Assembly: GCA_050010255.1 (NCBI GenBank)
Contig: JBEKLJ010000011.1
Coordinates: 1 to 28,524 of the forward strand
Direction: 5' to 3'
Origin: JBEKLJ01 sp050010255
GTDB taxonomy: Bacteria; Acidobacteriota; Terriglobia; Bryobacterales; Bryobacteraceae
Length of the DNA: 28,524 nucleotides
This document shows, piece by piece, positions 1 to 7,754 of the stretch (within the stretch, counting starts at the first letter, position 1; each line of letters opens with the position of its first letter). A program made the translations under genes and the position numbers. Below the pieces are notes generated by a model, which was not told where the DNA came from, made no database searches, and worked only from the letters and a program-made list of their open reading frames with translations.

Positions 1-783
1 CTGTCGATCATCGGCATCATCTACGGCGCGCTGGTGAGCCTGATGCAGCAGGACTGGAAGAAACTGGTGGCCTACTCCTCGGTGAGCCACCTGGGCTTCT
101 GCACGCTGGGCATCTTCGCCCTGAACCCCAACGGCCTGGCCGGCAGCGTGATCCAGCAGATCAGCCACGGCATCTCGACCGGCATGCTCTTCTTGGTGGT
201 GGGCATCGCCTACGAGCGGCGGCACACGCGGGAGCTGAAGGAATACGGCGGCTTGGCCCACGTGATGCCGGTCTACGCCACGGTGTTCGCCGTGGCGATG
301 CTGAGCTCGGCGGGCCTGCCGCTGTTGAGCGGGTTCATCGGCGAGTTCACGATCCTGCAGGGCGCGTTTGAGGCCAACTGGGTGTGGGCGGCCTTTGCGG
401 TCACGGGCGTGATCCTGGGCGCGGCCTACCTGCTGTGGATGTACCAGCGGACGATGCTCGGCCAGGTGACGAACCCGAAGAACCTTGGCCTTCCGGACCT
501 GAGCCTGCGCGAGCTGGCGACGTTCCTGCCGCTGATTGCCTGGACGGTGTGGATCGGCGTCTATCCGAAGCCGTACTTTGACGTGCTCGAGAAGCCGGTG
601 GCGCAGATTGTCGAGCGGGTCAGGCCAGGGTATTACCGAGGAAAACCGGGGACAGACGGAACTGTCCACGCGCGGCAAACAGCGCCGCTTGGGACAGTCT
701 CGTCTGTCCCCGCTGGGCAAACGGCGCCGCTTGGGGCAGTCTCCTCCTCTGTCCCCGCCAGGGTGCCGGAGGTGGCCCGATGA
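1..783 (+). CDS. nuoM: NADH-quinone oxidoreductase subunit M (5' truncated by window)
   Basis: This is the C-terminal 260 residues of a complex I antiporter-like proton-pumping subunit of the inner membrane. The frame is open from base 1, so the gene starts outside the window. Typical NuoM segments are visible: DWKKLVAYSSVSHLGF near residue 17, then SHGISTGMLFLVVG, then SSAGLPLLSGFIGEF. Several hydrophobic helices follow. The native protein appears to end near residue 214 (VERVRPGYY). The last ~45 residues, rich in T, A, P and S, are encoded by a palindromic tandem repeat at 648-759 and are probably an acquired tail. The stop overlaps the nuoN start as ATGA, so the two genes are translationally coupled. 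Confidence 0.93.
   Translation: MSIIGIIYGALVSLMQQDWKKLVAYSSVSHLGFCTLGIFALNPNGLAGSVIQQISHGISTGMLFLVVGIAYERRHTRELKEYGGLAHVMPVYATVFAVAMLSSAGLPLLSGFIGEFTILQGAFEANWVWAAFAVTGVILGAAYLLWMYQRTMLGQVTNPKNLGLPDLSLRELATFLPLIAWTVWIGVYPKPYFDVLEKPVAQIVERVRPGYYRGKPGTDGTVHARQTAPLGTVSSVPAGQTAPLGAVSSSVPARVPEVAR
648..759. repeat. Palindromic tandem repeat forming the 3' end of nuoM
   Basis: An imperfect inverted repeat pairs 648-667 (GGGGACAGACGGAACTGTCC) with 692-711; 18 of 20 positions are complementary. A tandem arrangement overlaps it. The unit at about 672-713 (core GGCAAACAGCGCCGCTT, then a CAGTCT..CTGTCCCCGC stretch) is repeated with changes at about 714-759. It lies inside the open nuoM frame without breaking it and adds two related peptide segments, QTAPLGTVSSVPA and QTAPLGAVSSSVPA. 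It looks like a REP-type mobile palindrome or the remains of one. A related GGGGACAG motif lies just after nuoH at 3460. Confidence 0.8.
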
Positions 784-2252
784 ACTACTACACCGCCCAG
801 GACCACTTCGTTCTCGTCCCGGCGCTGATGCTGGCGCTGTTCGGCTGCGCGATCTTCCTGTTCGACTTCCTGGTGTTCCCCAGCCCGAAGCAGCGGAAGT
901 GGCTGATCGTTTTCGTCGTACTGGGCCTGGGGTTCGCCGGCCTGGGGCTGCTCCACCAGCAGAGCTACCTCGCTTCCCAGGGCCTGACGGAGATCACCGC
1001 CTTCGGTGGCGCGCTCACCATCGACGGCATGGCGCTGTTCTTCAATTGGATCTTCCTGGCGGCGTCGTTGATCGTCGCTCTGGCCTCCTACAAGTATCTC
1101 GAAACCGAGAATGCGCACCTTGGCGAGTATTACGGGCTGATGCTGCTGGCCAACTGCGGCATGTTCTTTCTGGCGGCGGGCACGGACCTGGTGACGCTGT
1201 TCGTGGGCCTGGAGCTGATGGCGCTGTGCTTCTACATCCTGGTCGGGTTCCTGCGCTCGGACAAGCGCTCGAACGAAGCGGCGATGAAATACCTGCTGCT
1301 GGGCGCGTTCTCGAGCGCCTTCCTGGTCTACGGCTTCTCGGTGATGTACGGCATCGCGGGCTCGACCAAGCTCCGCGACGTGGCCGCCGCCATTTCCGTG
1401 CGCAGCCCCTGGGACCCCATGGTGTCCCTGGCGCTTGGCGCCACGACGGTGGGGCTGCTGTTCAAGATTTCCGCCGTGCCCTTCCACATGTGGGCGCCGG
1501 ACGCTTACGAAGGCGCGCCCACGACGGTGACGGCGTACCTTTCCGTAGCCTCGAAGGCGGCCTCCTTCGCGTTTCTGCTGCGCATCTTCCTCGGCCCGCT
1601 CCTGACCGCGCGCGAGGTCTGGGCGCCGCTGCTGGCCGGAATCGCCGTGGCGACGATGACCGTCGGCAACCTGGCCGCGCTCAGCCAGACCAACATCAAG
1701 CGCCTGCTCGCTTACAGCTCGATTTCGCACGCCGGCTACATGCTGCTCGGCCTGGTCGCCGGCAATCAGACCGGCATAAACGGCATCGGCGTGTACATCC
1801 TGGTCTACACCTTCATGAACCTGGGCGCGTTCCTGGTGCTGGTATCGCTGCGGCGCGGGGACATCATCGGCGACGACATTGAGGACCTATCCGGCCTCAT
1901 GCGCAAGAGCCCGTGGCACGCCGTGCTGATGCTGATCTTTCTGATGTCGCTGGCCGGGATACCGCCGACGGCGGGCTTCCTCGGCAAGTACTACATCTTC
2001 CTTTCCTTGATCGAGACCGGGCACTATGTGCTGGCGGTGGTTGCGGTGCTGTACGTGGCCGTGGCGATCTACTATTACTTCCGCGTGGTGCGGAGCATGT
2101 TCGTCAGCGAGGCGGTGGACGCGGTGCCGGCCGCATCGAGCTTCGGTTTGCGGGTGGCGCTGGGGATCACCGGGGTGATGACGGTCCTCGTCGGCGTCTA
2201 TCCGGAGCCCTTCCTGCGTCTGGCGCAGGCCTCGGCGTCGCTGGTGCGGTGA
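780..2252 (+). CDS. nuoN: NADH-quinone oxidoreductase subunit N
   Basis: This 490-residue integral membrane protein is the complex I antiporter-like subunit N, which carries protons across the inner membrane. It is hydrophobic throughout, with about 14 predicted helices and the usual family length. Recognisable segments are GLELMALCFYILVGF, the central KISAVPFHMWAPDAYEGAP stretch near residues 230-248, the following LLAYSSISHAGYMLLG, and MSLAGIPPTAGFLGKYYIF. The ATG lies inside the nuoM stop codon context (4-base overlap) and nuoH follows after 4 bases, so the three genes form one operon. Nothing in the sequence looks broken. Confidence 0.95.
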   Translation: MNYYTAQDHFVLVPALMLALFGCAIFLFDFLVFPSPKQRKWLIVFVVLGLGFAGLGLLHQQSYLASQGLTEITAFGGALTIDGMALFFNWIFLAASLIVALASYKYLETENAHLGEYYGLMLLANCGMFFLAAGTDLVTLFVGLELMALCFYILVGFLRSDKRSNEAAMKYLLLGAFSSAFLVYGFSVMYGIAGSTKLRDVAAAISVRSPWDPMVSLALGATTVGLLFKISAVPFHMWAPDAYEGAPTTVTAYLSVASKAASFAFLLRIFLGPLLTAREVWAPLLAGIAVATMTVGNLAALSQTNIKRLLAYSSISHAGYMLLGLVAGNQTGINGIGVYILVYTFMNLGAFLVLVSLRRGDIIGDDIEDLSGLMRKSPWHAVLMLIFLMSLAGIPPTAGFLGKYYIFLSLIETGHYVLAVVAVLYVAVAIYYYFRVVRSMFVSEAVDAVPAASSFGLRVALGITGVMTVLVGVYPEPFLRLAQASASLVR

Positions 2253-2256
2253 TCGT

Positions 2257-3435
2257 ATGGAAAGCTTGCTACACAACCCGATCTTCACCTCGCTCCTGAT
2301 CACCGTGGTGATTGTGGGGGTGTTTCCGCTGCTGGCGGGCTACATCGTGCTGGCCGAGCGCAAGCTGCTGGCCGACTTCCAGGTGCGCCTGGGCCCCATG
2401 CGCGTGGGGCCGCACGGCATTCTCCAGCCGCTGGCCGACGCCGTGAAGCTGCTCATCAAGGAGGACGTGATCCCGGCGCAGTCCGACCGGTTCATCTTCT
2501 GGATGGCGCCCTGCATCTCGACCTTCACCGCGCTGACCGCCTTCTCGGTGATTCCCTTCACGCCGCTGATCCGGGTGGCGGACGTCAACGTGGGGCTGCT
2601 GGTAATCAGCGCCATGTCGGCAGTGGGCGTGCTGGGCGTCGTGCTGGGCGGCTGGTCGTCGAACAGCCACTACGCGCTGCTGGGCTCGCTGCGCAGCGGC
2701 GCGCAGTTGATCAGCTACGAGGTGGCGCTGTCATTCGCCCTGCTCTCCGGCGTGATGGCGGCCGGGACGCTCAGCATGGTGGGCATCGTGAAAGCCCAGG
2801 CCGGCCGCGGCCTCTGGCTGGTCTTCGACAACTACGGCCTGATGATTTTGCCGTTCGTCATCTACCTGATCGCGGCCATCGCCGAGACCAACCGCGCGCC
2901 CTTTGACCTGCCGGAGGCCGAATCGGAGCTGGTGGCCGGGTTCATGACCGAGTTCAGCGGGTTCCGTTGGGCGCTCTATTTCCTGGCCGAGTACGGCAAC
3001 ATCTTGGTCATTGCCTCGGTGGCGGTGACCCTGTTCTGGGGCGGGTGGCTGCGGCCATTCCCGAGCGCCGGCTGGCTGGAGTATCCGCTGAATTACGGCT
3101 TCCCGCTGCTGCTGCTGGCCGGCACGGGCGTGTGGTGCTTCCCGCTGGCGTGGCGGTTGAAGAACCGGCCGCGGGCGCTGTTCCTGATGGTGATCGGCGT
3201 GGGCATGATCGGGCTGGGGCTGCTGTTTTTGATTCCGCCGCTGAACCCGCTGATCGCCCCGTTCTTCTGGTTCTTCCTGAAGGTGAGCACGATCATCTAC
3301 GCGATGATCTGGTTCCGCGCCACTTGGCCGCGCTTCCGCTACGACCAGTTAATGAACATCGGCTGGAAGCGGCTCATTCCGATCGGCATGGCGGCGGTGA
3401 TGCTGAACGCGGCAGTGGGGATGCTGAAGCGCTGA
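2257..3435 (+). CDS. nuoH: NADH-quinone oxidoreductase subunit H
   Basis: This is complex I subunit H, the membrane subunit next to the quinone site. Family hallmarks are AERKLLADFQVRLGPMRVGP near residues 33-52, the KLLIKEDVIP segment, and the strongly conserved ETNRAPFDLPEAESELVAGF at about 210-229. The C-terminal FRATWPRFRYDQLMNIGWK is also typical. At 392 residues it is longer than E. coli NuoH (325). The excess lies between the WGGWLRPF segment and the C-terminal motif, where about 70 extra residues appear to add two hydrophobic helices. It follows nuoN by 4 bases. The order M-N-H differs from the common H-I-J-K-L-M-N order and suggests a rearranged or second complex I locus. Confidence 0.95.
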   Translation: MESLLHNPIFTSLLITVVIVGVFPLLAGYIVLAERKLLADFQVRLGPMRVGPHGILQPLADAVKLLIKEDVIPAQSDRFIFWMAPCISTFTALTAFSVIPFTPLIRVADVNVGLLVISAMSAVGVLGVVLGGWSSNSHYALLGSLRSGAQLISYEVALSFALLSGVMAAGTLSMVGIVKAQAGRGLWLVFDNYGLMILPFVIYLIAAIAETNRAPFDLPEAESELVAGFMTEFSGFRWALYFLAEYGNILVIASVAVTLFWGGWLRPFPSAGWLEYPLNYGFPLLLLAGTGVWCFPLAWRLKNRPRALFLMVIGVGMIGLGLLFLIPPLNPLIAPFFWFFLKVSTIIYAMIWFRATWPRFRYDQLMNIGWKRLIPIGMAAVMLNAAVGMLKR

Positions 3436-3458
3436 CGGCAAACGGAACCGCTCTGGTT

Positions 3459-3481
3459 CGGGGACAGCAGAATTCCACGAG
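3459..3481. repeat. Single copy of a GGGGACAG-type repeat motif
   Basis: The 50-base gap between the convergent nuoH and vapC genes carries CGGGGACAGCAGAATTCC followed by ACGAG. Its first eight bases match the palindromic arm found at the 3' end of nuoM. Only one arm is present, so it could be a remnant or chance. A weak GAACC/GGTTC stem precedes it, with no T-run to suggest a terminator. Confidence 0.3.
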
Positions 3482-3485
3482 TTGG

Positions 3486-3890
3486 TCAGGCGGCGCAGAA
3501 CTCTTCCATGGACCGCGTCTCGCGGGGAAATGCGCGCAGAAGCGCTTGATCGTGGGTGACGCAGACGACGCCCAGCGACTGCGCCAGAGCGATGAACTCG
3601 GCGTCGTATGCCGTCACGCCGTGGGCCGCTGCGAGCGACAGGCTCTTCATCCAATCAGGCTCCTGCTCAGCGTCTCCGACCAGCCTGACCGCCTCCGACC
3701 AGAGCCGTTCGGCAATGGCCAGCCTCACCGTGCCGCGCCTCAGGATGTTTGCCAGCACATTGAGGAACTCGTGCCGCCAAAGGACCGGAATCCTCCACTC
3801 TGGGTCCAGTTCTCTGACGCGCCGCGCCAGGCCGGTCAGCGGAGATTCCACGATCGCGTAGACGACAATGTTGGTATCGACGACGATCAT
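3486..3890 (-). CDS. vapC: PIN-domain toxin (VapC family)
   Basis: This 134-residue protein is a single PIN domain, the metal-dependent RNase fold of VapC toxins, which usually cut tRNA or rRNA. The acidic residues expected at the active site are visible: D5 in VVDTNIVVYA, E41 in RHEFLNVL, D96 in TAYDAEFIALA and D114 in CVTHDQALL. Length and order fit the family. The ATG overlaps the end of the upstream RHH antitoxin gene by 4 bases, so the pair is co-transcribed with antitoxin first. The gene runs convergently into nuoH. All catalytic positions are intact, so the toxin is probably active; its RNA target cannot be read from the sequence. Confidence 0.9.
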   Translation of the reverse strand: MIVVDTNIVVYAIVESPLTGLARRVRELDPEWRIPVLWRHEFLNVLANILRRGTVRLAIAERLWSEAVRLVGDAEQEPDWMKSLSLAAAHGVTAYDAEFIALAQSLGVVCVTHDQALLRAFPRETRSMEEFCAA

Positions 3891-4108
3891 GCGCGGCCTT
3901 CGCGCTTGGCCCGATTGATGAATTCGTCGTCGATCGCGAAACCGACGTCGACCGGCGGCGGAAGCTCGCCAATCCGCGCCGGTTGCGTCAGCCCTCGCTC
4001 GATGAGCCGAATCGCCTCGCGGTTCATGCTCCGGCCGTTGCGCGCTGCGCGCTCCCTCAAACGCCGGTGGATGTCTTTCGGAACAGCCTTCAGGAGAATG
4101 TCAGGCAT
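3887..4108 (-). CDS. vapB: RHH antitoxin (FitA/VapB-like)
   Basis: This 73-residue partner of the PIN toxin has an N-terminal ribbon-helix-helix of the FitA/Arc type. The strand is MPDILLKAVP, followed by helices around DIHRRLRERAARNGRSMNREAIRLIERGL. The C-terminal part (VDVGFAIDDEFINRAKREG) would be the segment that wraps and blocks the toxin. It lies directly upstream of the toxin with a 4-base overlap. No Shine-Dalgarno sequence precedes the ATG, and a -10-like hexamer ends only 9 bases upstream, so the message may be leaderless. Repeats just upstream are likely its own operator. Confidence 0.85.
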   Translation of the reverse strand: MPDILLKAVPKDIHRRLRERAARNGRSMNREAIRLIERGLTQPARIGELPPPVDVGFAIDDEFINRAKREGRA

Positions 4109-4111
4109 GAC

Positions 4112-4137
4112 ACTACCATTTTACTACCAAAACGGTA
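4112..4137 (-). promoter_or_regulatory. Candidate operator/promoter of vapBC
   Basis: Upstream of the antitoxin, the plus strand has ACTACCA at 4112-4118 and again at 4123-4129, exactly one helical turn (11 bases) apart. A TACC/GGTA inverted pair lies at 4125-4128 and 4134-4137. On the minus strand a TAAAAT hexamer (4118-4123) lies between the repeats and could be the -10. No convincing -35 is seen. RHH antitoxins commonly repress from such short repeated sites. Confidence 0.5.
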
Positions 4138-4331
4138 TCGCTGGCGGCCAGAGACGATGTCCATTGCGTTCCTTTAGGGGGCTCTACAACCGCTCGGCCT
4201 TGGATGACGCTAGCGACGGCGCCCGGGCGGGAAGCCGGAAGCCTGCCTCAGTTCCTTCACCTCCCGAGTGCCCTTGGGGTTAACCTGTCAGGGCGGCATG
4301 CCGGTGAACTGGTTGCGGTAAGGTGAAGCTG

Positions 4332-5930
4332 ATGGCCGAGAACCAGCGTGAGTTGCTCAGCGGCAACGAAGCAGTCGCGCTGGCGGCGCGGCATGCCGGC
4401 GTGGCCCTCGGCATCGGCTATCCTGGCACCCCCTCGACGGAAATCCTGGAGCGGTTCTCCGCCCTGGGCGGCCGGGCGCAGTGGGCGCCGAACGAGAAGG
4501 TGGCGCTGGAGGTGGCCATCGGCGCCTCCTACGCCCACGCGCGCACACTGGTGACAATGAAGCACGTCGGGCTGAACGTCGCCGCCGATCCCCTATTCAC
4601 CGTGCCCTACACCGGCGTTTCCGGCGCGCTGGTGATCGTCTCGGCCGACGACCCCGGCATGGCCTCCAGCCAGAACGAGCAGGACAACCGCCACTACGCC
4701 GTCGCGGCCGGCGTGCCGATGCTCGAGCCGTCGGATTCGCAGGAAGCCTACGAGCTCGCATTGAAAGCCGTCGAGATCTCCGAGCGCTGGGAGCTGCCGG
4801 TGCTGCTCCGGATGACCACGCGGGTGTGCCATTCCAAGAGCATCGTGCGCTCCGGCGCAGCGCTGGCCTCCGCCCCCAGGCCACCCTCCTATGAGCGCGA
4901 CATCGCCGGGCGCGTGATGATCCCGGCGAACGCGCGGCCGGCGCACCGCCGCCTGCGCGCCAAGCTCGCCCAGATTGCCGAGTGGAACGAGGCTTCCGGA
5001 CCCAACCGGGAGATAGAAGGCGATCGCTCGCTGGGCATCATCTCTTCAGGCGTGGCTTTCCTCCACGCGCGCGAAGCGGCGCCCGAGGCCGCCGTGCTCA
5101 AGCTGGGCATGACCTACCCGCTGCCGCTGGAGACGATCCGGCGCTTCGCGCGCGGCGTCGCGCGATGCGTGGTGATCGAGGAGGGCGACCCCTACCTTCT
5201 CGATGCGATCCGCGCCGCGGACGTCGCCGTCGAGGGCAAGCCGGAGATGTACCGCTTCGGCGAGCTGAATGTCGGGCGCGTGAAGAGGATCCTGGCCCGG
5301 GACGAGTCGCCGGAGGCGGCGCCGCCGCCCGGGAAGCCGCCCGAGCTGTGCCCGGGCTGCCCGCACCGCATTGTCTTCGGCGCGCTGCGCAACCTCGGCT
5401 GCATCGTCTCTGGCGACATCGGCTGCTACTCGCTGGGCGCGCTGCCGCCGTTCGAGGCGATGGAGACGCTGGTGGCCATGGGCGCCTCCGTCGGCATGGG
5501 CTTGGGTCTGCGCCACGCGCTGCCGGAAGGCCAGGCCCGGCGCGTGGTGAGCGTCATCGGCGACAGCACCTTCGTGCACGGCGGCATCACCGGCCTGGTC
5601 GAGATGATCTACAACCCGCCCAAGACCGGGCACGTGCTGATCATCCTCGACAACGGCACCACCGCCATGACCGGCCTGCAGGAGCACCCCGGCACCGGCC
5701 GCACGCTCGACCACCAGCGCACCGGCAAAGTGGTCTTCGAGGGCTTGGCGCGGGCTCTGGGCGTGCCGCGGGTGCACGTCGTCGATCCGACGCTCGACCC
5801 GCCGGGCTTTGAGCGCCTGGTGGCCGAGTGTCTGGCCAGCGGCGAGGTGTGCGTGATCGTGGCGCGCCGCACCTGCCTGCTCGCCACGGGAAAGATCAAG
5901 GAGATCGAGAAGTGCCTCAGCGCGCGGTAG
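4332..5930 (+). CDS. iorA: Indolepyruvate:ferredoxin oxidoreductase alpha subunit lacking the ferredoxin domain
   Basis: This is the large subunit of the enzyme that oxidatively decarboxylates aryl-2-oxoacids to aryl-acetyl-CoA with TPP. The N-terminal pyrimidine-binding domain begins LLSGNEAVALAARHAGV and carries GYPGTPSTEI and SADDPGMASSQNEQDNRHYA. The C-terminal TPP domain carries CPGCPHR (C340, C343) and a GDS..N metal/TPP motif with D411 and N441. ATG 4332 is preferred because AAGGTG precedes it by 6 bases; an in-frame GTG at 4323 would add three residues. The protein stops at 532 residues, just after the RRTCLL segment. Family members usually continue with a cysteine-rich 2[4Fe-4S] domain, which is absent here in every frame because iorB follows at once, overlapping by 19 bases. 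Confidence 0.9.
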   Translation: MAENQRELLSGNEAVALAARHAGVALGIGYPGTPSTEILERFSALGGRAQWAPNEKVALEVAIGASYAHARTLVTMKHVGLNVAADPLFTVPYTGVSGALVIVSADDPGMASSQNEQDNRHYAVAAGVPMLEPSDSQEAYELALKAVEISERWELPVLLRMTTRVCHSKSIVRSGAALASAPRPPSYERDIAGRVMIPANARPAHRRLRAKLAQIAEWNEASGPNREIEGDRSLGIISSGVAFLHAREAAPEAAVLKLGMTYPLPLETIRRFARGVARCVVIEEGDPYLLDAIRAADVAVEGKPEMYRFGELNVGRVKRILARDESPEAAPPPGKPPELCPGCPHRIVFGALRNLGCIVSGDIGCYSLGALPPFEAMETLVAMGASVGMGLGLRHALPEGQARRVVSVIGDSTFVHGGITGLVEMIYNPPKTGHVLIILDNGTTAMTGLQEHPGTGRTLDHQRTGKVVFEGLARALGVPRVHVVDPTLDPPGFERLVAECLASGEVCVIVARRTCLLATGKIKEIEKCLSAR

Positions 5931-6409
5931 TCAACCTCGTCTTCGCCGGACTGGGCGGCCAGGGCGTGCTGAAGGCCTCCGACATCGCCGCCGAGGCCGC
6001 GTTCCGGGCCGGCCATGACGTGAAGAAAGCCGAGGTCCACGGCATGAGCCAGCGCGGGGGGTCGGTCTCGAGCGACGTGCGCTTCGGCGCCCAAGTCTGG
6101 AGCCCGATGGTGCCGCCGGGCGAGGCCGATTTCCTCATCGTGCTCGCGCCGGACCAGATCGAGGTCGCGCGCTGGCAGCTTCGCCAGGACGGCGTGCTGA
6201 TCGCCCCCGGCAGGCTGGGTGAGAAGAAGCTCCCGAACAAGAAGGCGCTGAACGTGGCGCTGCTCGGCATACTGAGCAGGCTTCTCGACATCCCCGAGGA
6301 GCACTGGCTCGAAGCCATTCGCTCGAACCTGCCGCAGAAAGTTCAGCCAGCCAATCTGGCCGCGTTCGAGATGGGCCGCGAGGCGGTGCGCACGGAGCTG
6401 CCGTCATGA
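5912..6409 (+). CDS. iorB: Indolepyruvate:ferredoxin oxidoreductase beta subunit
   Basis: This 165-residue small subunit of the 2-oxoacid oxidoreductase corresponds to the gamma domain of pyruvate:ferredoxin oxidoreductases, which contacts CoA. The signature is VFAGLGGQGVLKASDIAAEA at the N-terminus and KKAEVHGMSQRGGSVSSDVRFG near residue 35. A later segment, KKALNVALLGILSRLLDIPEEHW, is also typical of IorB. The frame stays open upstream, but the true start is GTG 5912, preceded by AAGGAGA at 5898-5904 with 7-base spacing. It overlaps the end of iorA, so the subunits are translationally coupled. An aminotransferase follows after 52 bases. Confidence 0.9.
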   Translation: MPQRAVVNLVFAGLGGQGVLKASDIAAEAAFRAGHDVKKAEVHGMSQRGGSVSSDVRFGAQVWSPMVPPGEADFLIVLAPDQIEVARWQLRQDGVLIAPGRLGEKKLPNKKALNVALLGILSRLLDIPEEHWLEAIRSNLPQKVQPANLAAFEMGREAVRTELPS

Positions 6410-6461
6410 CCGGTCTCAAGGCCTCCGGCGGGAACATGTCGTAGGGTATGGAAATCGAGAT

Positions 6462-7646
6462 ATGAGCGTAGCACGCAGGATCGTCGCCGACATCGAGCGC
6501 GCCTCCTGGATCCGGAGGATGTTCGAGGAGGGCTTGCACCTGAAGGCCGAGCGCGGCGCTGACAAGATCTTCGACTTCACTCTGGGCAACCCCGAGGTCG
6601 AGCCGCCGGAGCCGGTCCTCGAGACGCTGCGGCGTGTGGTGGCGGAGAACCGCGCGCACAGCCACGGCTACATGCCGAACGCCGGCTTCCCGGCGGTGCG
6701 GGCCGCCATCGCCCGAAGGCTCGAGAAGCGCACGGGCCTGCCGTATACGGCCGAGCACATCCTCATGACCTGCGGCGCGGCGGGCGCCTGCAACGTGCTG
6801 CTGAAATCGGTGCTCAACCCCGGCGACGAGGTCATCGTCCTGGCGCCATTCTTCCCCGAATACCGCTTCTACATCGAGAACCACGGCGGGCGCGTCGTGC
6901 CGGTGGAGACGACCGCTGAGTTTCAGCTCGACATCGGCCGCATCGCCGCGGCCCTCACGCCGCGCACCAGGGCGATCCTGCTCAACTCGCCCAACAATCC
7001 CAGCGGCGCCGTGTATCCGGCCGAGGCGCTGGCCGAGCTGAACGCGATGTTGGGGCGGCACCCGGACGTAATCGTGGTGAGCGACGAACCTTACCGAACG
7101 CTGGTCTTTGACGGCCGGACGGCGCCGGAGACGGCCGCGATCATCGAGCGCTGCGCCATCGCGGATTCCTGGTCCAAGGCCGCCGCGCTGGCCGGCGAGC
7201 GGATCGGCTACCTGGCGCTCTCGCCGCGGATCGCCGAATGGGCCGCCCTGCGCGACGCCGCGACATTCGCCAGCCGCGTCCTGGGCTTCATCAACGCGTC
7301 CGCCATTTGGCAGCTCGTCATGTCGGAAGCGCCCGAGGCAACCATAGACGTCGCCGCCTATCAGGCCAAGCGCGATCTGGTTTGCGGGGCGCTCGCCGGG
7401 ATGGGGTACGAGTTGACGCGCCCCGCCGGCACCTTCTACGTCTTCCCGAAGACACCGATCGCCGATGACGTTGCCTTCATCCGCCTCTTACAGCGCGAGG
7501 GCGTGCTGGCCGTACCCGGCTCGGGGTTTAGCCGGCCGGGCCACTTCCGGCTGTCGTTGACCGTTCCGCGCGACGCGATCGAGCGCAGCCTGCCGGCCTT
7601 CGAGCGCGCGCTCGCGGCCGCGCGGGCCGCGTCTCCCACGGGTTGA
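6462..7646 (+). CDS. Class I/II PLP-dependent aminotransferase
   Basis: This 394-residue fold-type I aminotransferase has the expected PLP residues: N179 in SPNNPSG, D208 and Y211 in VVSDEPYR, the Schiff-base lysine K239 in SWSKAAALAGERIGYL, and the substrate-carboxylate arginine R363 in GHFRLSL. The N-terminal FDFTLGNPEVEPP is typical of aspartate/aromatic aminotransferases. It follows iorAB by 52 bases on the same strand. I infer that it converts an amino acid, perhaps aromatic, into the 2-oxoacid that IorAB oxidises. Substrate specificity cannot be read from the sequence. The ATG has only a weak GAGAT ahead of it. A degenerate copy of its 3' end lies about 1 kb downstream. Confidence 0.9.
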   Translation: MSVARRIVADIERASWIRRMFEEGLHLKAERGADKIFDFTLGNPEVEPPEPVLETLRRVVAENRAHSHGYMPNAGFPAVRAAIARRLEKRTGLPYTAEHILMTCGAAGACNVLLKSVLNPGDEVIVLAPFFPEYRFYIENHGGRVVPVETTAEFQLDIGRIAAALTPRTRAILLNSPNNPSGAVYPAEALAELNAMLGRHPDVIVVSDEPYRTLVFDGRTAPETAAIIERCAIADSWSKAAALAGERIGYLALSPRIAEWAALRDAATFASRVLGFINASAIWQLVMSEAPEATIDVAAYQAKRDLVCGALAGMGYELTRPAGTFYVFPKTPIADDVAFIRLLQREGVLAVPGSGFSRPGHFRLSLTVPRDAIERSLPAFERALAAARAASPTG

Positions 7647-7735
7647 TTCACCGCCAAGACGCAGAGACGCAGAGCGGAACACTCCGATTGTCGATGCGGG
7701 CAGTTCGGCTGCGGTGCGCACCGCCTGACTAACCG

Positions 7736-7750
7736 ACCGAGCCGCGACCG
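7736..7750 (+). repeat. 15-base direct repeat flanking the HigB/NadS module (copy 1; copy 2 at 8761-8775)
   Basis: ACCGAGCCGCGACCG occurs exactly here and at 8761-8775, one copy on each side of the toxin-antitoxin pair. Both copies lie at a similar distance after an aminotransferase 3' end (intact and degenerate respectively). They therefore look like part of one longer decayed duplication rather than a target-site duplication. Confidence 0.6.
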
Positions 7751-7754
7751 TCAG

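Noticed and set aside
6406..6444. 12-residue mini-frame overlapping the iorB stop as ATGA
   Set aside because: It could be a leader peptide before the aminotransferase gene, but no attenuator-like stem or codon run is visible and the size fits chance.
7647..7754. AGACGCAGAGACGCAGAG short repeat after the aminotransferase
   Set aside because: This is two copies of a 9-base unit, too short to interpret. It is probably simple sequence drift in an intergenic gap.
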